NCBI GenBank assembly: GCA_015200025.1
Contig: CP054186.1
Coordinates: forward strand, 1,934,001 to 1,998,000
From: Phycisphaeraceae bacterium
Lineage (GTDB): Bacteria > Planctomycetota > Phycisphaerae > Phycisphaerales > UBA1924
DNA length: 64,000 nt
Direction of reading: 5' to 3'
The notes below the pieces were generated by a model. That model had not been told where the DNA came from, searched no databases, and saw only the letters and a list, made by a program, of their open reading frames with translations. The position numbers were made by a program, and so were the translations under genes. This document shows positions 33,601 through 42,088 of this stretch, in pieces. Every line of letters starts with the position of its first letter. The first letter of the stretch is position 1.

Positions 33601-34494
33601 TCACGCCGCCTCCGACGACGCCGGCGACCGCAGGTGCACCACCATCTGCGGGAACGGGATCTCCAGCCCGCCCGCCTCCACGGCCCGCTTGGCCGCGCGG
33701 ATCGTCGCCTGCCTCACATCGATGAACTGCTCCCGCGGCGCCCACACCTGCACGACCCAGTCCACGCTCGACGAGTTCAGCGTGCTGAGCACCACCCGAG
33801 GGGGTGGGTCCGGGAGCGCCCCGGGCACCTCCCGCGCCGCCTGCTCCAGCAGCCGACGCGTCGTGTCCAGGTCCGCCCGGTAGTCGATCCCGATCGTCAC
33901 GTCCACCCGACGCCTCGGGTGGTGCGTGATGTTCTCGATCGGCGAGCCCACGATCTGACCGTTGGGCACCACCACCCGCCTCCCGTCCGGCGTGTCCAGC
34001 TCCGTCATGAACAGGTCGATCTCGTTGATCCGACCCGTCTGCCCCGCGATCACCACCATGTCCCCGAACTTAAACGGGCGGAACACCAGCAGCATCACCC
34101 CCGCCGCCAGGTTCGACAGGCTGCTCTGGAACCCCAACGCGATCGCCAGCCCCATCGCCGCCAGCACCGCCGCGAAGCTCGCCGTCTGGACGCCCAACAC
34201 CCCCAGCGACGAGATCACCGCCAGCGCCAGGATCGCCCACTTCGCCAGGTTCGCCAGGAACTTGGCCACCGTCATCTCGAGCTTGGTCCGCTCCGCCGCC
34301 CGCCGGATCAGGCGTCGAACAAACCCCGACGCCACCCACGCCCCCGTCAGCATGATCAGCACCGTCCCCGCGCGGTACCCACACGTCATGATCATGTCCC
34401 CCCACTGATCCCAGAACTCTCCCCCCGACGCCGGGGACAGTGCAGCGGTAGGGGTCGGGGTCAGCGCGAGCACAACCTGTTGAAGCAGCAGCAT
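33601..34494 (-). CDS. Small-conductance mechanosensitive channel (MscS family)
   Basis: MscS channels open on membrane stretch and release solutes during osmotic downshock. The 297-residue product has an N-terminal segment, transmembrane helices (AGTVLIMLTGAWVASGFV; WAILALAVISSLGVLG), the pore helix TM3 (SFAAVLAAMGLAIALGFQSSLSNLAAG) and the cytoplasmic beta domain (FKFGDMVVIAGQTGRINEID) with VVPNGQIVGSPIENIT. Start at ATG 34494 gives the usual MscS length. It is convergent with the FG-GAP-like gene and divergent from the amidase gene. Confidence 0.92.
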   Translation of the reverse strand: MLLLQQVVLALTPTPTAALSPASGGEFWDQWGDMIMTCGYRAGTVLIMLTGAWVASGFVRRLIRRAAERTKLEMTVAKFLANLAKWAILALAVISSLGVLGVQTASFAAVLAAMGLAIALGFQSSLSNLAAGVMLLVFRPFKFGDMVVIAGQTGRINEIDLFMTELDTPDGRRVVVPNGQIVGSPIENITHHPRRRVDVTIGIDYRADLDTTRRLLEQAAREVPGALPDPPPRVVLSTLNSSSVDWVVQVWAPREQFIDVRQATIRAAKRAVEAGGLEIPFPQMVVHLRSPASSEAA

Positions 34495-34547
34495 GCGACA
34501 TCCTCGGATCGAGCGAGGGCCCGGCGCAATGACCCGGGCCACGGCGG

Positions 34548-34605
34548 GGTTACACTTCCCCGTCAGGCCGACGCGGTCCGCCGGACCGTCGCGGAAAGGT
34601 TACAC
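34548..34605. repeat. Two GGTTACAC direct repeats spaced 50 bp
   Basis: GGTTACAC occurs at 34548-34555 and 34598-34605 in the divergent promoter region of mscS and the amidase gene. They could be -10-like elements or operator half-sites; the evidence is only the repetition. Confidence 0.3.
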
Positions 34606-34668
34606 CAACCGCCGGTCGATATCCGATGATGTCGGGGACGCGGTGCGCCACCACCGACGGGGTAGACG

Positions 34669-35436
34669 ATGGAACAGCACACTCATCTCCAGATCGATCG
34701 CCGCTCGCTCGTCCTCGCCGCCGCCGGAGGCGGGCTCGTCCTCGCCCTCGCCGGGTGCGCGGGCGGCTCCTCCCGCGGTGCCTCCGCCGGCGCCAACACC
34801 AGCGACGCCCCCGGGCCCCTCTGGCCCGACGACCTCGCCAAGGACGCCGGTCGGCCCCTCACCCAGCCCTCCAACCCCGTCGTCGCTCAGACCCCGCCCC
34901 CGGCCGGTCCTGTCCCGGGCGTCATCCCCCGCTCCGCGTGGACCGCCGCACGGCCCATCGACTCCCGCGCCGAGCCCATGAAGCCCATCTCCCGGATCAC
35001 CGTCCACCACTCCGCCATCGACAGCACCTCGCTGCGAACCAGCGACGACGTCGCCCGCCAGCTCGAAGGCATCCGCCGCGAGCACGTCAACCGCAAGGGC
35101 AAACCCTTCGCCGACATCGGGTACCACTACATCATCGACCCCTCGGGACGCGTCTGGGAAGGCCGACCCCTCCGCCTCCAGGGCGCCCACGTCGAGAACC
35201 AGAACGAGGGCAACCTCGGCATCATGGTCATGGGCAACTTCGAACGCCAGTCGCCCACGCCCCAGACCACCGCCGCCATCGAACGCTTCGTCGCCCTCCA
35301 GATGCGGCGCCACAGCGTCCGCTCCAGCCGCGTCTTCACCCACCGCGAGATCGGCAAGTCCACCTGCCCGGGGTCCAGCCTCCAGCGCTTCATGGTCGCC
35401 TGCCGCGGGCCCTCGGGCGCCCTCCGCAACGCCTGA
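34669..35436 (+). CDS. N-acetylmuramoyl-L-alanine amidase, lipoprotein (amidase_2/PGRP fold)
   Basis: This enzyme would cleave the bond between N-acetylmuramic acid and L-alanine in peptidoglycan or muropeptides. The 255-residue product has twin arginines (DRRSLVLAAAG, residues 10-20) and a lipobox LAGC with Cys30, so Tat or Sec export and lipid anchoring are likely. The PGRP/amidase_2 domain has zinc-ligand residues in ITVHHSAI (His113/114), and His225 with Cys233 in THREIGKSTCPG. IGYHYIIDPSGRVWEGRP is also typical. It may serve in cell-wall turnover, relevant because planctomycetes have a thin peptidoglycan. Confidence 0.9.
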   Translation: MEQHTHLQIDRRSLVLAAAGGGLVLALAGCAGGSSRGASAGANTSDAPGPLWPDDLAKDAGRPLTQPSNPVVAQTPPPAGPVPGVIPRSAWTAARPIDSRAEPMKPISRITVHHSAIDSTSLRTSDDVARQLEGIRREHVNRKGKPFADIGYHYIIDPSGRVWEGRPLRLQGAHVENQNEGNLGIMVMGNFERQSPTPQTTAAIERFVALQMRRHSVRSSRVFTHREIGKSTCPGSSLQRFMVACRGPSGALRNA

Positions 35437-35493
35437 ACCCCACACCCCTTCGCCGCCCCGCCGGCGGCCCGCCCGACGGCACGGCCGGACGCC

Positions 35494-36360
35494 TCAGCCC
35501 CGGAACCACCTCGCCACCGCGTGGATCGTCACCGCGCGGCCGATCGCCGCGATCGACTCCGTCAGCGGGATGTGCTTCGGGCACACCTTCACGCAGTTCT
35601 GCGCGTTCCCGCAGTCGCTCACCCCGCCCGGGCCCATCAACGCCTCCAGACGCTCACCCTTGAGCGCCCGGCCCGTCGCGTGCTCGTTGAACAGCCTCGC
35701 CTGCGAGATCGCGTGCGCCCCGATGAAGCTCGTCCCCCACGCCTTGGGGTCCTCCTCCAGCGTGAACTGCGGGCACGCCTCCAGGCAGCACCCGCAGCTC
35801 ATGCACTCCGACAACGCGTACCGCGTCTCCTGCTGCGCGGGCGTCTCCCGGGGGCCCGGGCCCAGGTTGTACGTCCCGTCGATCGGCACCCACGCCTTCA
35901 CCCGCGAAAGGTTGTGGAACAGCCTCGACCGATCCACCCACAGGTCTCGCACCACCGGGAACTTCGACATCGGCTCCAGCGTGATCTCGTCCCCCTCGCC
36001 CGGCGCGTACTCGTCGATCAGGCACGAGCAGCTCTGACGCACCCGGCCGTTGATCACCATCGTGCACGCCCCGCACACCTCTTCCAGGCACCCGCTGTCC
36101 CACACCACCGGCGTCGTCCGCTCCCCCTCCACCGTCACCGGGTTCGACGCGATCTGCTGCAGCACCGAGATCACGTTCGACCCCGCCTCCGCCTTCACCG
36201 CGAACACCTCCCACCGCGACGCCTTCCCCGGGCCCTCGCACCGCTTCACCCGCACCCGGATCGTCCGCCCGGGCACCGCCCTCGCCCGATTCCCCCCACC
36301 CGCTCCCGATCCCCCACCCGCTCCCGATCCCGCCCCAGCCGCCGGTGTGAAGTTCAGCAT
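35494..36360 (-). CDS. sdhB: Succinate dehydrogenase iron-sulfur subunit
   Basis: SdhB passes electrons from the flavoprotein to quinone at the membrane in the TCA cycle. The 288-residue product has the [2Fe-2S] cysteines in SGCLEEVCGACTM and RQSCSC, the [4Fe-4S] motif CMSCGCCLEACP, and the [3Fe-4S] region GNAQNCVKVCPKHIP. About 30 Gly/Ala/Ser-rich residues precede the usual start (AGSGAGGGSGAGGG). It is the last gene of the sdhC-sdhA-sdhB operon, 59 nt after sdhA. The set is the single-anchor type known from Bacillus and delta/epsilon groups. Confidence 0.94.
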   Translation of the reverse strand: MLNFTPAAGAGSGAGGGSGAGGGNRARAVPGRTIRVRVKRCEGPGKASRWEVFAVKAEAGSNVISVLQQIASNPVTVEGERTTPVVWDSGCLEEVCGACTMVINGRVRQSCSCLIDEYAPGEGDEITLEPMSKFPVVRDLWVDRSRLFHNLSRVKAWVPIDGTYNLGPGPRETPAQQETRYALSECMSCGCCLEACPQFTLEEDPKAWGTSFIGAHAISQARLFNEHATGRALKGERLEALMGPGGVSDCGNAQNCVKVCPKHIPLTESIAAIGRAVTIHAVARWFRG

Positions 36361-36419
36361 CGTTCCGTCCCTCCGCGGCCCTCGCCGCGATCCTGACCTA
36401 TCCGCCACGCGCCCGCCTC

Positions 36420-38393
36420 TCAAACCCCCGACATCGCCGGCTTGGGCTGCCCGGCCCCGGCCTCTTTCTTCCCGTACGTCCTCGCCGTCGGCCTCACGAG
36501 CGACCCGTCCACCGGCGCGAACTCCACCGTCACCCGCTGGCCCGTCGCGTCCCACCGCGCCACCGTCGTCTTCATGAAGTTCGCGTCGTCGCGCTCCGGG
36601 AAATCCGTCCGGTAGTGCGCCCCGCGGCTCTCCTTCCGCTCGATCGACCCCAGGCACACCGCCTCCGCCACGCTCAGCATGTCCCCCACCGCACGAGCAA
36701 AGCACAGCGACTGGTTCGACCACCCCGCCGCGTCCGGCACCCGCACCCGCGCCATCCGCTCCTTGAAATCACCGATCCGCGACAGGCACTCCCGAAGCCG
36801 ACCCTCACTCTTGACCACCGTGCACGCCGCCGTCATCTCCGCCCCCAGCTCCCGGTGGATCACGTACGGGTTGGTCTTCTCGTCGGCCTCGCCCCGCGAC
36901 GCCGCCCCCAGCAGCGCCTCGTACTTCGACTGTTCCGCCGACCGCGCCGACTCGTACACCGACGCCCCCACCTGCCCGTGCGGCGTCTTCGACGGCGCCC
37001 CGTTCTTCATGTAGTTCACCACCGACAGCCCGCAGAACAACCCGTCGAAAATGCAGCTCAACAGCGCGTTCGCCCCCAGCCGGTTCGCCCCGTGGTACGC
37101 GAAGTTCACCTCCCCGAACGCGTACAGCCCCGCCACGTTCGTCACCATGTTCCCCGGGTCCCCGTACGACATCCCCAGCCCCACCTCCGACCCCAGCGGC
37201 GGGGCGCTCCCCGACACGTGCTTGCTCAGCGGCTCGCCGGGGTTGTACCGCCCCTTCACGAACGTCGTGTGCAGCCCGCCCATGCTGTAGTGCACCGCCG
37301 GGAAAATCTGCATCGGTTCCCGCCGCGGATCGACCCCCACGAACTTCTCGTAGATATCCAGGATCCCGCCGAGCTTCCGGGTCAGGTACTCCGGGTCCTT
37401 GTGCGTCAGGTCGAGGTACACGCTGTTCCCGCCGCCCACGCCCAGCCCCTGGTTCACGCAGATATCGAAGATCTCGCGCGTCGCGATATCCCGCGGCACG
37501 ATGTTCCCGTAGGCCGGGTATTTCTCCTCCAGGAAGTAGAACCGCTCGGCCTCGGGGATCTCCGACGCCCGCCTCGCGTCGTTCTTCGTGCGGGGCACCC
37601 ACACGCGCCCGCCCTCCCCGCGCGCCGATTCCGACATCAGCCTCAGCTTGTCCGCCCCGGGGATCGCCGTCGGGTGGACCTGGATCATCTCCGGGTTCCC
37701 GTACGCCACCCCCGCCTTGAAGCACCGCGCCGCCGCCGCCCCGGTGCAGATGATCGAGTTCGTGCTCTTCCCGAACACCAGCCCGTTGCCGCCCGTCGCC
37801 ATCACCACCGCGTCCCCTCGGAACGCCCGGACCTGCATCGTCCGCAGGTCCTGCCCCACCACGCCCACGCACCGCCGCCCGCCCCCCGCGTCGTCCGCGA
37901 ACACCGGGCCCAGGAACTCCCAGTACTCGTACTTCGTGATCTTCCCCTCCGCCTCGTACCGCCTCGCCTGCTCGTCCAGCGCATAAATCAGCTGCTGCCC
38001 CGTCGTCGCCCCCGCGAAGTGCGTCCGCTTGAACAGCGACCCCCCGAACAGCCTCAGGTCGCGGTACCCCTCGCTCGTCCTGTTGAACGGCACGCCCATC
38101 CGGTCCAAGAGGTCGATGATCCGCGGGGCCCAGTTCGCCATCTCCAGCACCGGGTGCTGGTCCGCCAGGTAGTCCCCCCCGTAGATCGTCTCGTCGAAGT
38201 GTTCGTACTCGCTGTACCCCTGCTGACGCGCCACCTCGTTGCACGCGTTGATCCCGCCCTGCGCGCACACGCTGTGGCTCCGCTTCACCGGCACCAGGCT
38301 GAACAGGTCCACCGGGACCCCGGCCTCCGCGATCCGCACGCTCGCCGCCAGCCCCGCCAGCCCGCCCCCGACCACGATCACACGGTGCGACAT
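36420..38393 (-). CDS. sdhA: Succinate dehydrogenase flavoprotein subunit
   Basis: SdhA oxidises succinate to fumarate with covalently bound FAD. The 657-residue product has the dinucleotide-binding GGGLAGLAASVRIAEAG (residues 9-25), the FAD-linking histidine in RSHSVCAQGGINA, the substrate region PAVHYSMGGLHT and ANRLGANALLSCIFDG. SdhA and SdhB with a single cytochrome b subunit form a succinate:quinone (probably menaquinone) reductase. It lies 73 nt after sdhC in the operon. The usual family length supports the start at 38393. Confidence 0.96.
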   Translation of the reverse strand: MSHRVIVVGGGLAGLAASVRIAEAGVPVDLFSLVPVKRSHSVCAQGGINACNEVARQQGYSEYEHFDETIYGGDYLADQHPVLEMANWAPRIIDLLDRMGVPFNRTSEGYRDLRLFGGSLFKRTHFAGATTGQQLIYALDEQARRYEAEGKITKYEYWEFLGPVFADDAGGGRRCVGVVGQDLRTMQVRAFRGDAVVMATGGNGLVFGKSTNSIICTGAAAARCFKAGVAYGNPEMIQVHPTAIPGADKLRLMSESARGEGGRVWVPRTKNDARRASEIPEAERFYFLEEKYPAYGNIVPRDIATREIFDICVNQGLGVGGGNSVYLDLTHKDPEYLTRKLGGILDIYEKFVGVDPRREPMQIFPAVHYSMGGLHTTFVKGRYNPGEPLSKHVSGSAPPLGSEVGLGMSYGDPGNMVTNVAGLYAFGEVNFAYHGANRLGANALLSCIFDGLFCGLSVVNYMKNGAPSKTPHGQVGASVYESARSAEQSKYEALLGAASRGEADEKTNPYVIHRELGAEMTAACTVVKSEGRLRECLSRIGDFKERMARVRVPDAAGWSNQSLCFARAVGDMLSVAEAVCLGSIERKESRGAHYRTDFPERDDANFMKTTVARWDATGQRVTVEFAPVDGSLVRPTARTYGKKEAGAGQPKPAMSGV

Positions 38394-38466
38394 CTCGGCT
38401 CCGTTCCGCGTGCGTCTCGACGCACGCCCTCATGTCCTTCACTTCGACGACCGATCCCCGTGGGCT

Positions 38467-39276
38467 TCACTCCCCCGGCGAAACCACCCTCCCCTGTTCC
38501 AGCGACGCCTCCACCGCCCGCGCCTCCCGCGGGTCGATCGTCACCGCCGCGAACAGCGCCGACCACGCCATCGCCATCAGCCCCACCCCGAGCCCCAGGC
38601 ACACCCCGCCCCACCGGCGCTGCGCCCTCGCGCTCACCGTCAGCCCCCACGTCACCGCCGCCGTCCACAGTCCGTTCGCGAAGTGGAACACCAGGAGCGA
38701 CACCCCCGCGAAATAGAACGCCGACACTACCAGCCCCGCCCCCGTCCACCCCGATTCGCTCCCGCGCAGCGCCATCGCCAGCGTGCTCGTCGCCGCGTCG
38801 TGCGACCACACCGCGCCCCCGGGCACCAGCCATGACCACCCCCACCGGAGCGTCGCCACGTGGTAGAAAATAAAGAGAATCCCCACGTACCCGCTGATCC
38901 GCTGCCACGCGTACCGCCGGTTGTCCTGGTACGCGTACCGGTCCGTGTTGCTCCGCCCCGTCCGCGCGTAGTACACCCCCAGCACCGCGTGGAACGCGAT
39001 CGCCGCCCACAGCGTGATCTCGATCAGCAGCAGGTGCGGCACCTGCTCGTTGATCCACGTCACTTCCTTCTGGAAATACGCCACCCCCCCCTCGCCCAGC
39101 GTCACCCCGTCCGCCCCGAACGAGTACTTCTCCCCCTCGCCACGCAGCCCCGCCTTCCCCCACAACAGCGACGAGTTCGTCACCAGGTGCGCGATCAGGA
39201 AAACCCCGATCGGTACGATCCCCGTCAAACTGTGCAGGCGACGCAGAAGAAAGTAGTGACGATCCATGAACGACAT
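38467..39276 (-). CDS. sdhC: Succinate dehydrogenase cytochrome b558 subunit
   Basis: This is the membrane anchor that binds heme and quinone in SdhCAB. The 269-residue product has about five hydrophobic segments, including SLTGIVPIGVFLIAHLVTN, LLLIEITLWAAIAFHAVLGVY, SGYVGILFIFYHVATL, GLVVSAFYFAGVSLLVFHFANG and CLGLGVGLMAMAWSALFAAV. Histidines in the helices could bind heme. The ATG at 39276 follows GGAG about 8 nt upstream; other starts (39288, TTG) are less likely. First sdh gene; 98 nt downstream of the DUF1844 gene, with which it may share a transcript. Confidence 0.9.
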   Translation of the reverse strand: MSFMDRHYFLLRRLHSLTGIVPIGVFLIAHLVTNSSLLWGKAGLRGEGEKYSFGADGVTLGEGGVAYFQKEVTWINEQVPHLLLIEITLWAAIAFHAVLGVYYARTGRSNTDRYAYQDNRRYAWQRISGYVGILFIFYHVATLRWGWSWLVPGGAVWSHDAATSTLAMALRGSESGWTGAGLVVSAFYFAGVSLLVFHFANGLWTAAVTWGLTVSARAQRRWGGVCLGLGVGLMAMAWSALFAAVTIDPREARAVEASLEQGRVVSPGE

Positions 39277-39374
39277 TGGACGCTCCAACCCGGCTCCCTC
39301 CCGTCGTGCCCACCCACCTCTTGCTCACCCCCGTCGCTTCTTCGCCCTGCCCACGCCGATCGCCAACGCCCGGC

Positions 39375-39917
39375 CTACACCGCCCCGCCGCCCAGCCCGG
39401 GTTTGGGCACCACCACCCCACCCACCCCGCCACCCTTACCCGTCGCGCCACCCATCGGCGTGATCCGGCCCTCCGCCACCGCCTTGTCGATCTCCTTCGC
39501 CAACTCCACAAACTCGAGCCTCAGTTCCCCCGCCGTCCGAGTCATCATCGCCTGCTCGCGCTCGTTCAGGTTCCCCTTGGTCTTCTCTTCGAGAATGCCC
39601 AGGAGGTCGATGTACACCCGCGCGTACTCCAGCGCCACCACCGCCTTGCCTGTCCTGGGATCCGGGAACGCGCCCATGTACTGCAGCGCCTGCGTCGCCA
39701 GCATCGACACCAAGTCCTCAAACCCAAGCCGCTCCGCACCCGCCGCCCCGCCCGCACCGCCCGGCGCCCCGCTCGCCGCGCCGCCGGGCCCCGCGCCCGC
39801 GGGCGAGCCCGGCGCTTTGGCTTGCTTGGCCGACTCCGAGAGTTTCGCCTTCTCCGCCTGCGCCTGGGCTTTCCAATCCGTATCAATGATCAGCTTGGGT
39901 TCGAGTTCATCGGGCAT
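39375..39917 (-). CDS. DUF1844 family protein
   Basis: The 180-residue product has a DUF1844 core: FEDLVSMLATQALQYMGAFP, then TGKAVVALEYARVYIDLLGILEEKTKGNLN, then LRLEFVELAKEI. An Ala/Gly-rich linker (about residues 35-62) and a Gly-rich tail flank it. DUF1844 proteins are common next to central metabolism genes in deltaproteobacteria and planctomycetes; function unknown. It precedes sdhC on the same strand and is divergent from the parvulin-like gene, so its promoter region lies between 39918 and 40110. Confidence 0.85.
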   Translation of the reverse strand: MPDELEPKLIIDTDWKAQAQAEKAKLSESAKQAKAPGSPAGAGPGGAASGAPGGAGGAAGAERLGFEDLVSMLATQALQYMGAFPDPRTGKAVVALEYARVYIDLLGILEEKTKGNLNEREQAMMTRTAGELRLEFVELAKEIDKAVAEGRITPMGGATGKGGGVGGVVVPKPGLGGGAV

Positions 39918-40110
39918 GAAGGGCTCCGGGACGTGGTCGGGGTGCTGGAGCGCTCCTCCGACGAGCGCCCGAGAAAAGCTGCGAAAGACCGGCCGGGCCG
40001 GGTAGACCCGCGCCGTCCGACGCCGAACAATCCTCCATCTCGGCACCGCGGCGGCACGATCCGATCCTAGGCGATCCGCCCGCGTCCGCGACCGATCCCG
40101 GAGCCACCCG

Positions 40111-41469
40111 ATGAGGCGATCCGCCCCCGTCCGATCCACCGCCCGCGGGTCCGTCGCCGCCGTATGGCTCGCCGCCCTCGCCGGGTGTGCCTCATCCTCC
40201 ACGCCTCCCACGCGCACGCTCTCCGCCGCCGAGTTCGCATCCGCTCCCACCCCCACCCTCGCCCCCACCCCTTCGTCCTCCCCCGACGCCACCCCCGGCC
40301 CATCCGCCCCACCCCAGGCCGACAAGGCCGTCGGCGCCGATGCCGGCGTGCCCGCACGCACCGCGCCGAGCTCCCCATCCGCCATCGCCCAGCAGACCGT
40401 CGTCACCCCGGGCCCGCCGATCCTTGATCCCGTCGCCCCGCCCTCCTCGGGCGATCCCACCCTCGTCGACGCCAAGATCGGCAACGTCAACAACCGCGCC
40501 GTCTACGCCTCGTCCTTCCTCGCCCCCATGGCCCGACGCCTCACCACCGACGCCGAGGAGATGCTCAAGGCCTCCCGCCCGGGCGAGCCCGCCGCACGCC
40601 TTCGCGAGCAGTGGCGCGCCAGGGCCGCCGAACGCATCAAGCTCGAACTCAACCTCTTCATCGCCCGCGAGATCCTCCGCGCCGAGGCCCTCGCCTCGCT
40701 CTCCGCCGACCAGCGCGTCGGGCTCCGCGGGTACCTCGAACGACTCCAGGGCGACCTCATCCGCCAGAACTACGGCAGTCGCGCCATCGCCGAGGAACGG
40801 GTTACGTCCTCGGGGCAGGTCTCCAGCCTCGACGAGTACTTCAAGAACACCGAGCAGGGGGTCCTCGTCGAGTTCGAGATCGAACGGTCCATCTCCCGCA
40901 ACGTCCAGGTCCCCTGGCGCGACATCAAGATGGCCTACGAACGCGCCCAAGACCGCTTCAACCCCCCGCCCACCGCCGTCTTCCGCGTCATCCTCGCCCC
41001 CGCCCGCCGGCAGGCCGAGGTCACCGACGCCCTCGCCGCCGGCGAGCCCTTCGAGGCCGTCGCCGCACGCGAGGTCAACCTCCTCGCCGACCGCGACGCG
41101 GGGCTCTCCCCGCGTCCCGTCGCCGGCGAGTTCGCCCAGGGCAACTATTTCTCCGCCGCCCCCGTCAACCGCGCCGTCCGCGAGTTGAGCCCGGGGCAGA
41201 CCGCCGGGCCCATCGTCGTCGGTCCCGACGCCTGGTGGATCAAGCTCGAACGCATCGACGCCGTCCGGATCCCCCTCTACGACGCCCAGCTCGAACTCGA
41301 ACGTGAACTCCGCGAGGACCGCGAGGCCAAACTCCTCGACCGCTACATCCGCCGCCTCAAGCAGCGTGCCAGCTTCACCGACCTCGACGAGATGGTCGCC
41401 CGCCTTGTCGATTTCGCCGCCAACCGCTACTTCGAACCCGCCCTCGCCCAGCATGAACGCGCCCGGTAA
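40111..41469 (+). CDS. Parvulin/SurA-like lipoprotein, putative peptidyl-prolyl isomerase
   Basis: The 452-residue product has a lipobox (LAALAGC) and a long Pro/Ser/Thr/Ala-rich linker (about residues 28-110) before a folded part. The latter is reminiscent of SurA/PpiC: a helical N-domain (ERIKLELNLFIAREILRAEA), YFKNTEQGVLVEFEIERSIS, then FRVILAPARRQAEVTDALAAGEPFEAVA and QGNYFSAAPVNRAVRELSPG typical of a parvulin-type domain. It may help fold or shuttle envelope proteins. Its 3' end overlaps the yraN-like gene by 17 nt. Confidence 0.72.
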   Translation: MRRSAPVRSTARGSVAAVWLAALAGCASSSTPPTRTLSAAEFASAPTPTLAPTPSSSPDATPGPSAPPQADKAVGADAGVPARTAPSSPSAIAQQTVVTPGPPILDPVAPPSSGDPTLVDAKIGNVNNRAVYASSFLAPMARRLTTDAEEMLKASRPGEPAARLREQWRARAAERIKLELNLFIAREILRAEALASLSADQRVGLRGYLERLQGDLIRQNYGSRAIAEERVTSSGQVSSLDEYFKNTEQGVLVEFEIERSISRNVQVPWRDIKMAYERAQDRFNPPPTAVFRVILAPARRQAEVTDALAAGEPFEAVAAREVNLLADRDAGLSPRPVAGEFAQGNYFSAAPVNRAVRELSPGQTAGPIVVGPDAWWIKLERIDAVRIPLYDAQLELERELREDREAKLLDRYIRRLKQRASFTDLDEMVARLVDFAANRYFEPALAQHERAR

Positions 41470-41956
41470 TCCCGAGCCCGTCCGCCGGTCGTCCCTCTGG
41501 TCAGCCGTCCGGTCGTTCGTCCGGGCCGCCCTCCCCGCCCGCCCCACGCGCGACGACCGCTGGTGGGGACGCCGCGGCGAACGCGACGCCGAGCGATTCC
41601 TCAAAGAGCACGGCTTCCGGATCCTCGGCCGAAACGCCCACCTCGGCGCCTTCGAGGCCGACCTGGTCTGCGAGGACCCCGACCGACGCACCATCGTCGT
41701 CGTCGAGGTCAAGGCCCGCGTCCGCAAGCCCGACGGCTCCCCCGCCGGTAACGCCCTGCCCCCCGCCGCCGCGATCACCGCCCACAAACGCCGAAACCTC
41801 CGAGGCGTCCTCCACGCCCTCCTCGCCGCCAACCACTGGCTCGACCGCCCGCGACGCGTCGACGTCGTCGAGGTCGTCTACCACCTCGACGCCTCGGGAC
41901 GCCCCGGACCACCCGCCATCCGACACCTCGCCAACGCCGTCGCCTCCCGCGGTTGA
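41453..41956 (+). CDS. YraN/UPF0102 family endonuclease-fold protein
   Basis: The 167-residue product has UPF0102 features: WWGRRGERDAERFLKEHGFRIL, RNAHLGAFEADLVCED, VVVEVKARV (the PD-(D/E)xK-like E-x-K) and ITAHKRRNLRGVLHALLA. The family has a restriction-endonuclease-like fold and a suspected role in DNA processing or recombination. The ATG at 41453 lies within the end of the upstream gene, so the two genes overlap by 17 nt and are probably co-transcribed. Start choice is supported by the conserved region beginning soon after it. Confidence 0.85.
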   Translation: MNAPGNPEPVRRSSLWSAVRSFVRAALPARPTRDDRWWGRRGERDAERFLKEHGFRILGRNAHLGAFEADLVCEDPDRRTIVVVEVKARVRKPDGSPAGNALPPAAAITAHKRRNLRGVLHALLAANHWLDRPRRVDVVEVVYHLDASGRPGPPAIRHLANAVASRG

Positions 41957-42088
41957 CCCACACCCCGCCGCCCACCCAACCCCCGCCCGCGCCGATTGCG
42001 CCGAACGTGACGACCCGCGAACGTCCGGGAAGACCGCTCTTGCCGCCACGTGCACACACGCCCCCGGCGTGGGCCGATACTCACGCCG

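Noticed and set aside
42050..42088. Upstream start (42050) for the unknown membrane protein
   Set aside because: A GTG start with a poor RBS and an Arg/Pro-rich extension before the hydrophobic segment; ATG 42089 gives a better N terminus.
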